Below, one piece after another: positions 9,431 to 21,775 of a DNA stretch of 64,000 bases. The notes under the pieces are model-generated. The model was not told where the DNA came from. It saw only the letters and a list, made by a program, of their open reading frames with translations, and searched no databases. The stretch lies in the NCBI GenBank assembly GCA_006538405.1, contig BJKQ01000002.1, positions 186,001-250,000 of the forward strand. The letters run 5' to 3'. Every line of letters begins with the position of its first letter. Positions within the stretch are counted from its first letter, which is position 1. The DNA comes from Hansfordia pulvinata (Eukaryota > Ascomycota > Sordariomycetes > Xylariales). The position numbers were made by a program, and so were the translations under genes.

Positions 9431-11598
9431 ATGTCCGACAGAGCCTCCCCTCTCTCGCCCTCACCTGACCCAGACTCCGACTCGGGGCCCAATCCCGAAC
9501 CTCAGCCTCAGGACTTTCCCACTGCCCACTCTCCCCGGCCCGCCGCCACCGCCCGCCCCGTTCGTCTTGTCCCTCCGGCCTCGCGACACCGACCTGGTCC
9601 CGAATCGGGCCCAGCGGATCGGGACCAGACAGCCGTCGCCGAGATCAACGGCCCGGCCGACCCCGACGAAGACGAAGAGGACAGCCACACGATCTTGCTC
9701 GCCGAAGAGGAGGACCACAGCACCGAACCGGGTTACGCCCTCGATACCGTCGACTACCCTTACTCCCACGAAGAGGAGGAGGAAGAGGATAGGGAGGAAG
9801 AAGAAGAAGACGAAGAAGACGAAGAATACAGTGAGGACGACGAGATCGACGACTTCTTTGGTGACGAAATCGATGAGGTCGGATCAGACGAAGACGACGA
9901 TCTAGGGCTTGACGACGACGGAGGCATTCTCGACTCGCCGCTGCCGATATTGCCCGATCTTCCCAACCTCGAACAGCTATACGACTCGCCCATCAACCCG
10001 TTGACCCTGCATCAGTTGCACGCCCTCTTCGAGCCCTGGCACGGCCTGCTGCCTTTCTCCTATTTTGCCACGGCGACTACCCCTGACGATATCTATCAGC
10101 ATCACTTTCGCCATCATCACCACCATCACCACGCCCTCACTCGCTCACACTCCCTAGGGCGGCATCACGAAGACGAGGAAGCGGAAGCGGAAGAGGACGA
10201 GGCAGGCGAGGAAGAAGACAGCCTCTTTGTCACCCAGGACCCCAACAACAACAACAACAACAACAACAACTTTGCCGACAATACAACCATGGCCAGTGGC
10301 GGAAGCAATCTCCGCCGCCCTGGCGACACCCCGGCCGACCAACTCGTCGGTCTCTCCTTCGGCTCTCGCATGGCCGCGGCCCGCGCGCAGTCTCGCAGCA
10401 ACCTCCCCTCAGCTTCTCAGCACTCGCAGACTCAGTCGCGGCCCCCAGCGGACGCTGCTGATTTCATCGACCTCACAGGCGATGACGACGAGCTTCCGCA
10501 ACATTCACGGCCGGGGGGCTTTCCTACATTGCCTCCCCTTCAGCCCTCATTCGGCACTCACCAGCGCAACTACCATCCTTTCGACACGCAAAACACCCGC
10601 CGTCGCAATTCCAACCAGAGGTCAGCGCCCCGTCTGAACCGTACCGACAGCAGCTATATGATGTCACGATCAGATCATGTTTCAAATACTATCGACCTGG
10701 TTTCCGACTCGGAGGACGAAAGTCAACCTGCTGCAGGAACATCTACAGCTGGACCCAGCGCCCGCGCCAGTGCCCGGGGCCGCATGCCTCCCCAGCCTAT
10801 TCACCCACCTCTTGATCCGCTGCCGATGCCTAACCCCAACGCAAGCACCAGCAGCTTTCACAGGCGCCCCCGCGCCTCAGGCTCATCAAGGCACGCGCCC
10901 ACCAGCACCTCCCAAAGACATCCCCGGACCGGCTCTATATTTGGTCTCCCGATTCCCGCCGCCCTGTTAGAGATGGCCACCACCCACTGGGGGGACTTTA
11001 GGACCGACAACAATCAAAACGAGGACGATGAAATCACAATCATACGGGAAACTCGGAACCCCCGTGAAGCACCTGCTATCCCTGGCTTCCCCGGCATGCC
11101 TCACCTTGACTACGGCCTCGCCGCCTTTGGGGCAAGGGTGACGAATCCGCCTCCCCCGCCCATACCTCAACACGCGCCTCCGCAGCCTCCAAGGCCCGGC
11201 TTCACCCGAGATACAGATGACGACGATGACACGGTCGTGGTCTGCGCCAGCTGCGGCGAAGAGCTAGCCTACGACCCGGACGGCGAAGATGTGGATGACA
11301 AGACCCCAACCCCGTCCAAGAGGCCCAAAACGAGGAAGGACAAAGCCGAGCACTACTTCTGGGCAGTCAAGGCCTGTGGCCATGTAAGTCGAAAGTCCTT
11401 GTATAAAAGAGACAAGCTAACTGTGAAATCAAGGTGTACTGCAGAAAGTGCTACAGTCATCGCGTTCCGACGAAGAAGAACAAACACAATGTGGGATTCC
11501 GGCCCGATTCTCGTAATGCCAGAAAGATGATTTGCGCCGTGGACGAGTGCGATTCGGAGGTCACCGCCAAAAGTGCCTGGGTTGGCATCTTCATGTAA
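9431..11598 (+). CDS. SIM-containing RING-type protein, SUMO-targeted ubiquitin ligase-like
   Basis: Exons 9431-11383 and 11434-11598 (intron begins GTAAGTC and ends AAG) give 705 residues. The N-terminal half is Pro/Ser-rich, then very acidic (Glu/Asp runs around residues 115-165). It also has a His-rich run and a short Asn run. Two SUMO-interaction motifs are visible: FIDLTGDDDE near residue 344 and TIDLVSDSEDE near 419. The C-terminus carries Cys pairs spaced like a RING or zinc-binding fold: CASC near residue 604, CGHVYCRKC spanning the splice junction, and CAVDEC near the end. Tandem SIMs plus a C-terminal RING is the layout of Slx5/RNF4-type ligases that ubiquitylate SUMOylated nuclear proteins. 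Similar fungal proteins are often labelled 'cell cycle control protein'. The E3 activity is inference, since the RING spacing is irregular. Confidence 0.8.
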
Positions 11599-12888
11599 TG
11601 CCCATCCATGGCCCCTCTACTCAGGACAGCACTTCTGAAATCTGGATGCGCAAGAAGAGCCGGGGCTCTATTGGGTTCGAGGCTTTTCTCTTGTCCCCCA
11701 TTGCGACGTTTCACCACTTGCCTTGGCTTGCACTGAGATCGGGCGACTTATTGTTCCGTGGTTCTTGTCTTGCTCGGGGCCTTTCGCATTTGAGCGAGCG
11801 GCCAACGAGCAAGACGTGTGTCGAGCAGGAATGAGCAGAGCGCGAGGATCGGTTTTGCGTGTGGTATATCAGGCGTCTGCGTTCATGTACGATAAGCCTC
11901 TTAAGCCGAGGGGCCAGAGGCGATAATGACGAGGAAACAATGGGGAGGGACAGTCCCCACGACGGGTTATGCAAAACCGCAAGAAACCCTAGCACAGACA
12001 GGCGTTTGAAGGGCGATCCCGCGACGGATCAAGCATATAACTACCAGACGACTGGACGACATGACATAGCATGGCTTGGGGCGCAAGATACGGTTGTTTT
12101 TCTATTCCATTCCTCGTGTTTCTTTACACGGCAGCACTAGGCGCAACTGAAACAGGCAGGGGCGGCCTGCGCCGTCCGGACAGCGATATGTTTTCGGCAC
12201 GTCAAGCATTATAAAGTACACGGCCCTCACGTCAGCGCCTGCTTTCTCCCAGAGCCTCCTCGTACGCGCGGGTCAATGGCAATATCGCGCAGATTAGCTC
12301 TTGCGGCCTCGGCCGGCATTGGCAAAGTGTGAACGAGGAGACGTGCCCTTGTCCCCGTGTCCCAGCTACGTGGTGAATAGATGAGCCGGATCCCGCTGGT
12401 AATCTCCGCCAGCCAGTCTCCGAGGGGGAAGGGGCTGAGAAGAAAACGCCTAGATTCGCAACTGGAAGTGGAAGAAGGAATCGCACGAGGCACCCTGTGA
12501 GAGTATGCGCGATGTACATCTTATATTAGTGAGGCTCCTCGAAGGTTGGGGCATTGCACGAAAACATGGGTCGCTAGCTCGCTGGGTCGCTTGATTCTTT
12601 TTTCCCCCCGAAAACCTGGATAATTCCCATGACTTGCCTGGTACGCCTTCGCCAAAGCTCCGTCATATTGGGGGGGGGGGGGGGGGTTTATTTGCTGTGC
12701 GCAGCTTGTATATCGTTGTTCTTCATTGTCAGATATTCACATCTTGGTGAAGGGGCACGTGTATGTACATGATATAAAGATATGACGGAGTAGTTCAGAC
12801 AGATCGACCTGCCGCCGGCGAGGGGCCTATGGACGTGTGTCCGTGTTCCTCGCAGCAGAAGGGGCCTCCTGGCTCGCTGGGGCTCACT
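11599..12888. other. Intergenic region between convergent genes
   Basis: Contains the 3' flanks of the RING gene (+) and the WD40 gene (-). It has a G17 homopolymer at 12670-12686. No frame here resembles a protein. Confidence 0.5.
12670..12686 (+). repeat. G17 homopolymer
   Basis: Seventeen consecutive G downstream of the WD40 gene. Runs of this kind are prone to length miscalls. Confidence 0.75.
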
Positions 12889-15800
12889 TCACGGATCCAC
12901 CGCGGCCCGGCCGCACCGGCTGCACACGAACCACTGGCGCCCTCCGACCTTTTTGGCGCGGAACTCGCCGCCACCGCACCGCGAGCACTGCATGTCCTCC
13001 TCGCTCGAGCCCGACCCCTGGCCCTCCTGCCCGCCTGCCGGCTCGTCAGGGCTTGTGCCGGCCATCTCGGAGCTGAGGCGGCTGTTGCTCGACCCCGCCC
13101 TTTGTAGCTGTGACGGCGGGGCCAGACGACTTGGTCGGATCCGAAGGTCCGACCCCGACGACTCGTCCTTTTCCTCCGCCGCTTCTTTCTGAGGTGCACG
13201 AAGCTCCTTGCTGTTGCCGCTGCAATTGGCAGTCGGCGTAGGCTCGCCCTCCTCGCCCTCCTCCTCCTCGATACTTTGGCGAACGCCGGCGCTCGCCCGC
13301 CGAGCGTTGGCGTCAGCGGCCGGCGAGCCGGGACTGGTAAAGTCATGGGACAGGCGGCTTCTCCTCTTCGACGGCGACGAGGACCCGCCCATGCTGTTGC
13401 GGTTCAGTCCCATATGGCGCCATCTATTCAAGTTCCAAAACGAGTAGCTAGCTCCCGCAGGGTCCAGATTCAGCCCACCATCTTTCTCTTCCTCCTCGGC
13501 TGATCGTAGAGAGAAGCTCGGTGTCGGTGGCATTGACGGCGAGTCCTTGGCGTTGGGTTTTTCGCTTGCGGCCTGTCCGCTCCTCACACTGGACGTCGGG
13601 CTGATTGGGTATGAGGCTGAGTTCGGGTTGGTGTAGGGCTGCCGGCGCGCATTGGCCGCGCTGTTTGTCGCCAGAAGGGTTCGTGCTGGGTTCTTCTGTG
13701 GAGACAGCGACCGCTCGCTCGGCGTGGGCGTCGAATGCGCCAGGGACGTCGGCCGCCCGACGCGCGGGTTGCCCTCGACGCCCTGGCGCCAGGTGTCGAT
13801 GCGGTCGTTACTCAGTTGGTGATGCAGGTTGTTTCTCGATGTCGAAGCCTGCCGCGAGTGCGGGTCACGGCTATACATACTCGCGGCCAAGCTGTTGCGG
13901 TTGCTTCCGCGACCGACAAAACTGTCCCTGGCCATTTTCTTAGAAAAGGTCGAGCCAGTTTCCCAGTTCTCCTGGGCCTGGCGGCGCTTGACAAAGGCAC
14001 AGTCTTGCCGGAATACCTTGATAAGACCTGTCTGATCCGTAGTCACAATGATGTTGCCATCTGTGTGGGCAGCGCGCTTGATGAAAGCGGGTGATTCGTC
14101 GGGTTTCGTTACGTTGACGTGCTTATCACTCTCGGTATCGGTCGGCGCCTCACTTTCTTCCTTGCTGAGGAGGGTGACTGGCGGTGGGTTGCAGAGCGTG
14201 TAGACGGGGTCCCTGGATGATTGCAGGACTCGCCGCGTCTCGGTGGGTGCGAAAACTGCGTTGGTGACGACTTCCGAGTGGGCCTCGAGGAACTCGCATG
14301 GCCGCTTTTCCTCCTTTTCCGAGTGGGCCAGCTCGGTCGTCCAGATGAAGGCTTTTCCATCTTCGCTGCCGCAGATGATGTACCTTCCATCGTCGTTGAA
14401 GCTTGCTTTGATCTGATTGCACGTGTTTTCAAGCCCCTTGATCTTGCCCTCAAGGCTTTTGTCCTCCAGGTCGTACATCCTGATCCTCGAGTCGTTGGAC
14501 GTGATGAGGACTTTGACCTCGTCGCCTGGCGACTCCGGGGGATAGCCAACGGTCCGGATGCCTGTGATCTTGCTCCCCTTGGCATTCTTACCTCGGGAGG
14601 ATCGCACGTGAATTTGGGTCTGGTACTTCAGACCCACCGTTTCGTAAAAGTTGCACAGACCATTCAGACAGCCCGCGATCGACGTTTTCCCGTCGGGCGC
14701 GAAACCTACAGCAGTGACAACGTCGGGAAGTTGGCTCGAGTACGCAACAGACCTGTCGGGAATGCTCCACAGGCGTAATATCGCATCGAGTGAGCCGGCC
14801 AGAAAGAAACGGTCGTCGAGAGGGTGGAACGCGATCGACGTGACGTAGTCTTTGTGCTTGAACGTGCAGATGGACTCCTGTCTGCTCATATGCCACAAAC
14901 GCACCGTCTTATCCATGGCGGAAGACAAGAGGAAGTTGTTTTTACTCCAAGTGAGGTCCAGGATATCGCCCGTGTGACCCGTGAGCTCATGCACAGGTTT
15001 GGGGGAGAAGACCGGCGCGCTCAAGCATTGTTGTTCGCCTTCGGGGCTCTCGTCGTCGTCGCGCGATTCCTCACTCCTCTCATAAGTATTCCTGTCCTCG
15101 GGGGTTGCGAGGACGGCCCATATGCGAACGACCTTGTCCCGACCGCCGGTCGCCATGTATTTGCCATCCTGACTGAACTGAACAGCCCAAATGGACCGCC
15201 AGAGTGTAGCATCCGTTTACCGCGCCCATGCAGTGGGAACTCTCCGTCCAGAACCGTCGCCTCGCCATCTTTGGTGTGTGGCTGGGTACCAACCAGCTCC
15301 TGGGCGAGGAAGACGCGGTTGAATTCTCTGACCTTTTTACTATGTGAACGGAACTTGACGAAACGGGGCGGCTCCTTGTGGTGGGGAATGAAGCCGCGAG
15401 AGTCGACATGTGAGGCGAATGCAGTAGCATTGGTGCCTTCAGCCCTCAGCTCGCTGCTCATGTCGGAGGCATCATCGCGAACGTCATTGTCCTTTCTTTT
15501 ACCACCACCACCAATCATGCTCAAGCGACTGAACAATCCACCTTTCCTAAGGTCGAGTAAGCATACTTGTCACTGGATATTACTCTTTGGGATAGGTAAT
15601 TTGCGAAAAGATGGCCTCTCAAAACAACATACTTTTTATCCTTGACCGTCTCAGCTTGGGCGTTCTGGAAGGCAGTTGGCAAGTCTGAGCTTTGGCGAAT
15701 GTGGCCTTCATTGACATTGACTGTGGGTGCCTCGGCCTTGCCGGTGGGATTCAATATTCTCGAGGTGAGGGAGCGGTCGGTCGCCGTCCTAGCGATAATG

Positions 15801-16766
15801 TGCTGTAAAAGGGAGAGACCTCAAGTCAGTTTACTCGACGCGCTCCTATCAGAGCCATAATTCCCGCTCCCAGTCTAACCGTGGCAGAGCTGCAGGTTGC
15901 TCGATTCTGAGTATTGACTAACCTGAGATAGCGGGTCGCTGGTGGGCGCCGAAGGGGTGGTGGTCAGCGGGGAGGTGGTGGTCTTTGAAGGCGACTTGGA
16001 CTCCTTGACATCCCTCCCGCTTGCTGTGTCCTTGCGCGAGAGCTTGAGAGCTCCCTTGCCTAGAAAAGAGGCATGCGACGCTGGAGCCGGCGCTGCAGCG
16101 GAAGAGGCCGAAGGGAAGCTGTTGCCTAGCGAGGCGCAAGTGAATCAGCATGGAGCCCGCGTTGATAGGGGCTCAAGGCGCGCGAGCACCACATCGTAGC
16201 ACTCCCCCTGTCGAAGGCAGGTGCAGTGTGGGGCCAGGGCCACAAGACCGAGGAAAGGAAGAGACGGTAGCTGACGGGAGATTGCGCCCTGAGCTCAGCA
16301 GCGGGCAAAAGCAGCGAGTAACGATAGATGGCCGAGCGGTGCGGTACAGGTGGAGACGTGCAGAAAGAGACTCACCAGTCGCAGCTGTGGGGGAAGGCTG
16401 AGAGGCCGACTCGGCCGCGGCAGCGTTGGGCACGGGGACGACAGAAGCAGCGTCAGAAGCGGTGGCCGAGGAAGAGGGAGCAGAGGTCGCAGGGCCGACG
16501 GCTGACAAGGCGGCCGGGGCGGGCGAGGCGGTGGACTGCATCTTATGGTCGCTACCGGCGGCGCGGGGAACGGGAGCGGCAGCAAAAGGCGCAGAGCGAC
16601 TTTCGGCGTTGGCGGCGTCGGCGGCGGCGGTGGGCTGAGCAGCCTCAGAGGCTTGGCGAGACGGGGCTGCAGCAGCCTCCTGGCGGTGACGCGCGTCAGA
16701 GGTGCAGATAAAGGCCGGCGGAGAAGTGGTCAGGCGCGAGGGCAATGGCGACGGCGCGGACAGCAT
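12889..16766 (-). CDS. WDR44-like WD40 repeat protein, with apparent one-base deletion
   Basis: Minus-strand exons 16376-16766, 15923-16125, 15633-15802 and 12889-15546, with consistent phases (GTGAGT, GTTAGT and GTATGT donors). Expected length is about 1140 residues. Residues 1-330 are Ala/Ser/Pro-rich; then come KGGLFSRLSMIGGGGKRKD and FVKFRSHSKKVREFNRVFLA, which precede the propeller in this family. WD40 repeats follow (KYMATGGRDKVVRIWAV, GDILDLTWSKNNFLLSSAMD, FHPLDDRFFLAGSLDAILRL, GRYIICGSEDGKAFIW). A Ser-rich tail ends in CSRCGGGEFRAKK...WFVCSRCGR, a possible four-Cys zinc ribbon. WDR44 relatives bind Rab11 in animals; the fungal role is largely unknown. The frame shifts by one base between HGRGKRMLHSGG and IWAVQFSQDG (about 15190-15235). 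One extra base restores the frame; no GT-AG intron fits. Confidence 0.85.
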
Positions 16767-19027
16767 GATCCCATGGCCTGGGCGCAGACAGCACGGGGCC
16801 AGGGGGCAGATGGCCGCGAGGCTTGTGCTCGGCCGGCAGCGGGCCGCGAGGCTCGCCGTCGCGATGCTGGTTTGGGTAGGTGGTGCAGGGGCGGGTGCGG
16901 CAGGCTTGCAATGGACGGGCCGGCAGGGAAGCTGGGATCCGACTCGCGCTCGGGATGGCCAGGCTCGCCGGGGAGGGATCCAGTCGCAAGTTGGCGGCGC
17001 GGTGGGTGGTGACGGTGGCGTGGCTGTGCTGGCGTTGCGGCCAAGCTACGAGGACCACAACTCGGACAGAGCAAGACGCCCGTCAGTTGCGAGGGGGCCA
17101 GGCAGCGAAATAAGAGCCCGCTGGGGAGATGATTGATGGAGCGGGGGCAGTCAGGTCGGCAAGTGGCGGGCGCTGCGTGCGACTAATGCCTCGCATGCGA
17201 GTGTAGCGAACCAGGTGAAGCCGTTTCGGTGTCTCAGACAGACAGGCTCGGTGCCGGGATGTGTGGCAGCTATGGGCTGTGTGATTGGGGTGATGATGGC
17301 GGCGGGCGCGCTGACAGGATGCCAGTGCCGTTGAATAGAGATGAGGACGGCCGCGGTGATGTTGTTGTTGTTGTTGTTTTGTCTCGTCGTCGTGGCGACT
17401 TTGGGTGGCTCGGCGCGCGCGCGCTCGTCTTGGTCATGGGCCGTGAATGATGGTTCTGGATGCGAAGCTGGGGGAAGTCGGGGATAGCCTCACGAGCCGG
17501 TCGGAGACGGAGGAGTACTAGTAACGGGCGACGATCGAAGATCAAAGACGGGAGCGGACCTTGAACCCACCCAAGGTGCGACGCGACTGGACGTACCGCA
17601 ACCGAGCGGCTATGCTGACGAGAGTACTTGTGCGCCTACGCTGGGACAGCAGCTACTCGTGCTTGGCTTGCTTCGCGGGCAGAGCTACCTCGGGTCCGAG
17701 TGCTCGTACACGCACTCCTTCCTGATTACCTCATATTCCCCGGTTGGGTTGTCGAACAGGAGGAAAGGCGCAGCGAGATTGGATCGACGTCGGCAGGCAC
17801 ATCCAATAGAGGTACGAGTAGGTTAGGTAGGTGCCCGGGTTATTAGGGGTACGAGGCAAGTGTGGCCCGACTCAAGATCGCATGTACTCGTAGGTAGATG
17901 TTTTGGAGGGAAGCAAACTCGAATCCGTCCCAATGCGGCTACCATCAACACGGGACCTGCAGAAGGGATTGAAGAGGAATTTTGCAGCTCCGTTGTCACG
18001 AGGGACAACCTTGACTTTTCGGACCTTTCGCCACGGGGGGTGAGAGCTTGGCGCGCGGATAAGTCGGATCGCAATCGCAGCGGGACTAATCGACAGAACG
18101 CTACAACGGGCTGAAAATTGATCTTGGCAAGGGTCGCCCGTGTATGACGGGTAGGTTAAGGTAGTGCAGCCCTGGAGGTGCCTGTGCCTTCTTTTAGGTA
18201 CGGTAGTCGTCTTCTTTGGAATGGTACAACATGGCTTTGGAAGCAGACGCTGAAGTACCGTGGGTAGTGAATGACGCAGAGTGTGCGTCATTCAGATATT
18301 ACGAAGTAACGTGAGGTACAATAATACTCGTACACAAGTTAGGTACACTTCCAGTGAGCAAGACGCACGGGATGAATTGGATGCCGTCACGCCAATTGGG
18401 TAAGCGCCTGACCTTGGGCTCGTGGGCGGTTCAAGTACAGTGTAAGTACAGGTGGTCATACCCATCACCTGTACCTTACACAGCCAGACATTTGATGACT
18501 GATGAAATGGAAGGGGATGTCCAATGCAGGCGATTCATATAAATCTGGCCAGGGTATTAGGTAGTGCTCGTTCCAAAATCAGATAGGGGACTCGATATCA
18601 TCACCTCCTACCATGGCAATAGGTGCTGGATGGCTCCTCCAGGCTTCACGCCGCCCCTGAGAAGCATCCTCTCAACGAGGCACCCAATGACAGGACCTCG
18701 AGACAGCTTCTCCAGAACTGATGGGCGACTTGACAGGAAATGACAGGGCATCCCCCACTTCTCCGCTTCCCGACTGGGAAGAGAATGGATGTCAGGGCTA
18801 AGATGATCGAGAGTTGCTGGGGTTTAAACCGTCTCATGCGGCGCCTCGTCGGAGCCAGCACTCTCCCATACGTCGCACCAGCCTCGGCAACCCAGACGGC
18901 AGCAGTCCGGCGGCCCCAGGATCCCGAGGTTCTTCATAAGGTACGTGAGGTGGAATCTGTTGCTCCTACGTAAGTCGCACGATACTCGCCACTCGTCGGC
19001 GCCCCTGACCAGACATGCATCTGGTCG
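16767..19027. other. Intergenic region upstream of the WD40 gene
   Basis: About 2.3 kb without a supported gene. The first 400 bases are GC-rich with frames open on both strands (composition effect). Three TACGAGTA/TACTCGTA octamers lie at 17813, 17885 and 18325, together with TAGGTAGG-type words. It may contain the promoter of the WD40 gene. Confidence 0.5.
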
Positions 19028-19415
19028 TTATCCGCGCCTCATGATCGTCCAGTAGTTCTCGCCTTGCTTTCGATTTGCGCAGCGGGTGCTCGTGGCCCCG
19101 AGACGGCGCCAAAGCTCAAGGTCCGGCAAGCTTGGTGCATAAAATGAGCCGACTTGCATCAATCTTCGTTCAGCCACACGCGTGCCGCGAATTGGGCCGC
19201 TCCGCAGTCTGGCATCCATATCTGCTCGACCCAGTCAGTCTTTGAATAGTCCATGCCGTCTTTCATTTGATTAATGCGGGCCATTCCCCCCCCCCCCCAA
19301 AATAAAAAAGGGCGGAGTGGTGGTGTTGCGACTCACAATCGCACGTCACCGATGTAGGCGTCACGCTGGGAACGGCGAGCGCCAGACCCAGAAGCAGTGC
19401 GCTGCGGCGTGACAT
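19028..19415 (-). CDS. Candidate small secreted protein (two exons)
   Basis: Proposed exons 19337-19415 and 19028-19221 would encode 90 residues. The start gives MSRRSALLLGLALAVPSVTP, a good signal-peptide profile: two Arg, a Leu/Ala core and a small-residue cleavage region. The intron runs from GTGAGTC to CAG, with a TGAC-type branch site, and contains a C14 run (G on this strand). The mature part is basic, with Cys residues and no recognised domain. Support is only the signal peptide, splice sites and phase agreement (273 coding bases, divisible by three). It could be a chance model; a different acceptor would give a 3' exon containing TDWVEQIWMPDC. Confidence 0.3.
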
Positions 19416-20590
19416 CGTGAATTTCCCGGCGAGTCGATGCCGATCTGCCACGTAAGAGGTACGTAGCTGAGAAACTAGATTATAATGCCCAAAGGCGACT
19501 TTCAGTGGAAAGGTTCAGCCGAGGGTATCGATTGGCCCCGACGTCCAGGTTGAAACTGACAAGCACTCGAACCTTCCTCTAGGTAGGTTTAGGGCAGTCG
19601 AAAGCTCTGAATGAGGTTGTGGTCGAAGACTGGCGATGGTAGCTCCCCAATTTCCACTTGACAGCGGCGACAGAAGGCTTATACACTACATTTTGACTAC
19701 CAGGATGCCAGACAAAGCGCCCCTGGGAGCCTCGTATGGGAGCCTCGAAGCCTATTCTGGGCGGTGAGTTGGGAATCGAACGAGCCGCTTCGCGGGCCCT
19801 GCAGGCGTGGCAAGTATGTACTTACGGATCCAACGCGTTATTAACAGAGCCTCAAAACGGGCGCACTGAGGTCGGCCAGCAACGGGAAGAGCCGCAATGA
19901 AGCAGGGCGCTCTGCTGGCGGTTCGGGGCTTCGGCCATGAGTCGTAGCGGGGCAATACTCCCGAAACTGTGGAATGCAAGTATTCGTTTATGTTCTCTTG
20001 CCGTGCTAAGGAGTCAAACCCCTGCGGCGGCTCTGATACCCCATCTCCCAAGCCAGGAAGGCCCTGGGGTTTCGTTTGTCCACGATGGCAAGGACGAGCA
20101 GGCAATACGATCTGTGTCCCCAGATTTGCCAACTCGCAATGGCCGCGGCAAAGTGGAACATGACCCGAGTTTGACATAACCTTTGGCAGACACATTCGGG
20201 ATGGACATTGTTGAGAATCGCAGTCGAAGTGTGTCGTGTCTTTGTCTTCGAACACGCACAAGAGCTCAAACCAGCGCATGGGTTTATCCTGGCAACCAGT
20301 CGCCGATACACACCCAAAACCGCGGCCTGATTACTTTTCTCTTGCGACGGAATGAAGCACACATGTATCGTCAAGTTTCTTTTTCTCGCATAACAAAAGC
20401 CTCGAGTCGTAACGGGTATCTACAAAAAGCCCCAGGTCCCAGAAACAGCAAGCCCGCAGTATATACATTGAAATCGTCGTAAATCTCGTCGTCCATACCG
20501 CTGAGAGAAAGAAAAAAAGAAAGAACCAAAATTCCTCTTCTCTGCGTAGTCTCAACTCAATCCTTTCGCTTTTGTTTATCCGCAAGCTCG
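19416..20590. other. Intergenic region downstream of DOM34
   Basis: No supported gene. Short overlapping frames occur on both strands around 19750-20380. AT-richer towards 20340-20580, as expected for the 3' flank of the minus-strand DOM34 gene. Confidence 0.5.
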
Positions 20591-21775
20591 TCACACAATA
20601 CTAGTCTGGCCGTTGAGGTCCTCGTCGAGCTGGCCCTCGTCGTCGTCGCTGTCCTCGTCGAGGTTGAGGATGGGGTAGGTGAGGATGGCGGCGATGCCGC
20701 CGAGAGCGTCGAGGCGCTCGCCGCTCTCGTGGTCGCTGCTGAGGATGCGGGCGTCGCCGCCGTCCTCCTTGACGCGGTCGACCATGGCGACGTAGCGGCG
20801 GCGGGTCTGCAGGTCGAGGCTGCGGAAGAGCGAGTTGTTGACGAGCAGGACGCCGCCGCCGCGGCCGACGGCGCCCTCGCGGACGGCCTTCTCGACGGTG
20901 CGGGTGCCGTACCAGGCGCGGCCGTCGTCCTGGCGCAGGCGCTTGTGCAGGTCGTCCATGACCTTGGTCTCCTTGGTGGACTTCATGTCGACCATGGTGC
21001 GCATGACCTCCTTGCTCTTGAGGATCTCGTTGAGGCTGTGGAGGTGGCCGGAGCTCGAGTGGACGACGGTGGCGTTGCGGGCCATGGCCATCATGGTCTT
21101 GTCGCCGCGGCGCTGGCCCTCGTCGCGCAGGAACTTGAGGAAGTCCGGGGCGACGAAGCCGGGGCTGGCGAGCAGCAGGGGGCGGGGCTTGGCGAAGTCG
21201 ATGCTGCGAACGAGGGTGGCGGCGGCCTTGTCGAAGAAGCGGCGGACGCCCGAGTCCTGGTCGGAGCTGGCGGCGCGCTTCTTGGGGATGGAGCTCTCGA
21301 CGCGCTGCTTGAGGATGGTGCGGTGCTCGGTGATGAGGCAGATGTTGGCCATGCCCTCCTGCATGACGACGGCGGCCAGGGCGCCCTCCTTGTCCTGGGC
21401 GACGGCCGTCTGCAGCGTCTCCTTGGCGACCGAGTCCCAGCCTTCCTGCTTGAAGAGGGTGAACTTGCGGTTCAGCTCGAGGTCGAGCGTGTGGTACTGG
21501 CCCTGGCTGACGACGGCGTTGCCCTGGATGACGGTGCCCGAGACGTGGAGGGCCGAGGCGGCGGGGTCGAAGAAGGTCGAGGTGACGCGGATCGTCAGGT
21601 CCATGTGGACGCGCTCGGACGAGGTGCTGCCGGTGGAGGACTGGGTGGTGACCTTGCGGACGGCGTGGGCGTTGAGGGTGTCGGTGGGCAGGATGAGGTT
21701 GTTGGCATGCCACATGTCCTCGGGGTCGACGGGGATCAGCGTGTAGGCGCCTTCATTCTCGCCGACGAAGCGCAT
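20591..21775 (-). CDS. DOM34: Dom34/Pelota ribosome rescue factor
   Basis: Binds the empty A site of stalled ribosomes with Hbs1 and starts no-go and non-stop mRNA decay in the cytosol. A single exon of 394 residues starts at ATG 21775; the frame stays open further upstream, but the translation there (His/Pro/Arg-rich) looks like leader. Domain 1 has LIPVDPEDMWHANNLILPTD and TGSTSSERVHMDLTIRV. The central domain has FAKPRPLLLASPGFVAPDF and HSSSGHLHSLNEILK. The C-terminal eRF1-like domain 3 has GGVLLVNNSLFRSLDL, ILSSDHESGERLDALGGIAA and an acidic tail. There is no GGQ, as expected for Dom34 as opposed to eRF1. The N-terminus (MRFVGENEGAYTLIP) is about eight residues shorter than in family members I know, so a small upstream exon is possible. 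Very GC-biased codons leave the antisense frame open. Confidence 0.92.
   Translation of the reverse strand: MRFVGENEGAYTLIPVDPEDMWHANNLILPTDTLNAHAVRKVTTQSSTGSTSSERVHMDLTIRVTSTFFDPAASALHVSGTVIQGNAVVSQGQYHTLDLELNRKFTLFKQEGWDSVAKETLQTAVAQDKEGALAAVVMQEGMANICLITEHRTILKQRVESSIPKKRAASSDQDSGVRRFFDKAAATLVRSIDFAKPRPLLLASPGFVAPDFLKFLRDEGQRRGDKTMMAMARNATVVHSSSGHLHSLNEILKSKEVMRTMVDMKSTKETKVMDDLHKRLRQDDGRAWYGTRTVEKAVREGAVGRGGGVLLVNNSLFRSLDLQTRRRYVAMVDRVKEDGGDARILSSDHESGERLDALGGIAAILTYPILNLDEDSDDDEGQLDEDLNGQTSIV

Noticed and set aside
19760..19870. tRNA-like stretch on the minus strand with GTTCGATTCCC
   Set aside because: The five bases on either side of the loop do not pair, and no acceptor stem is present.
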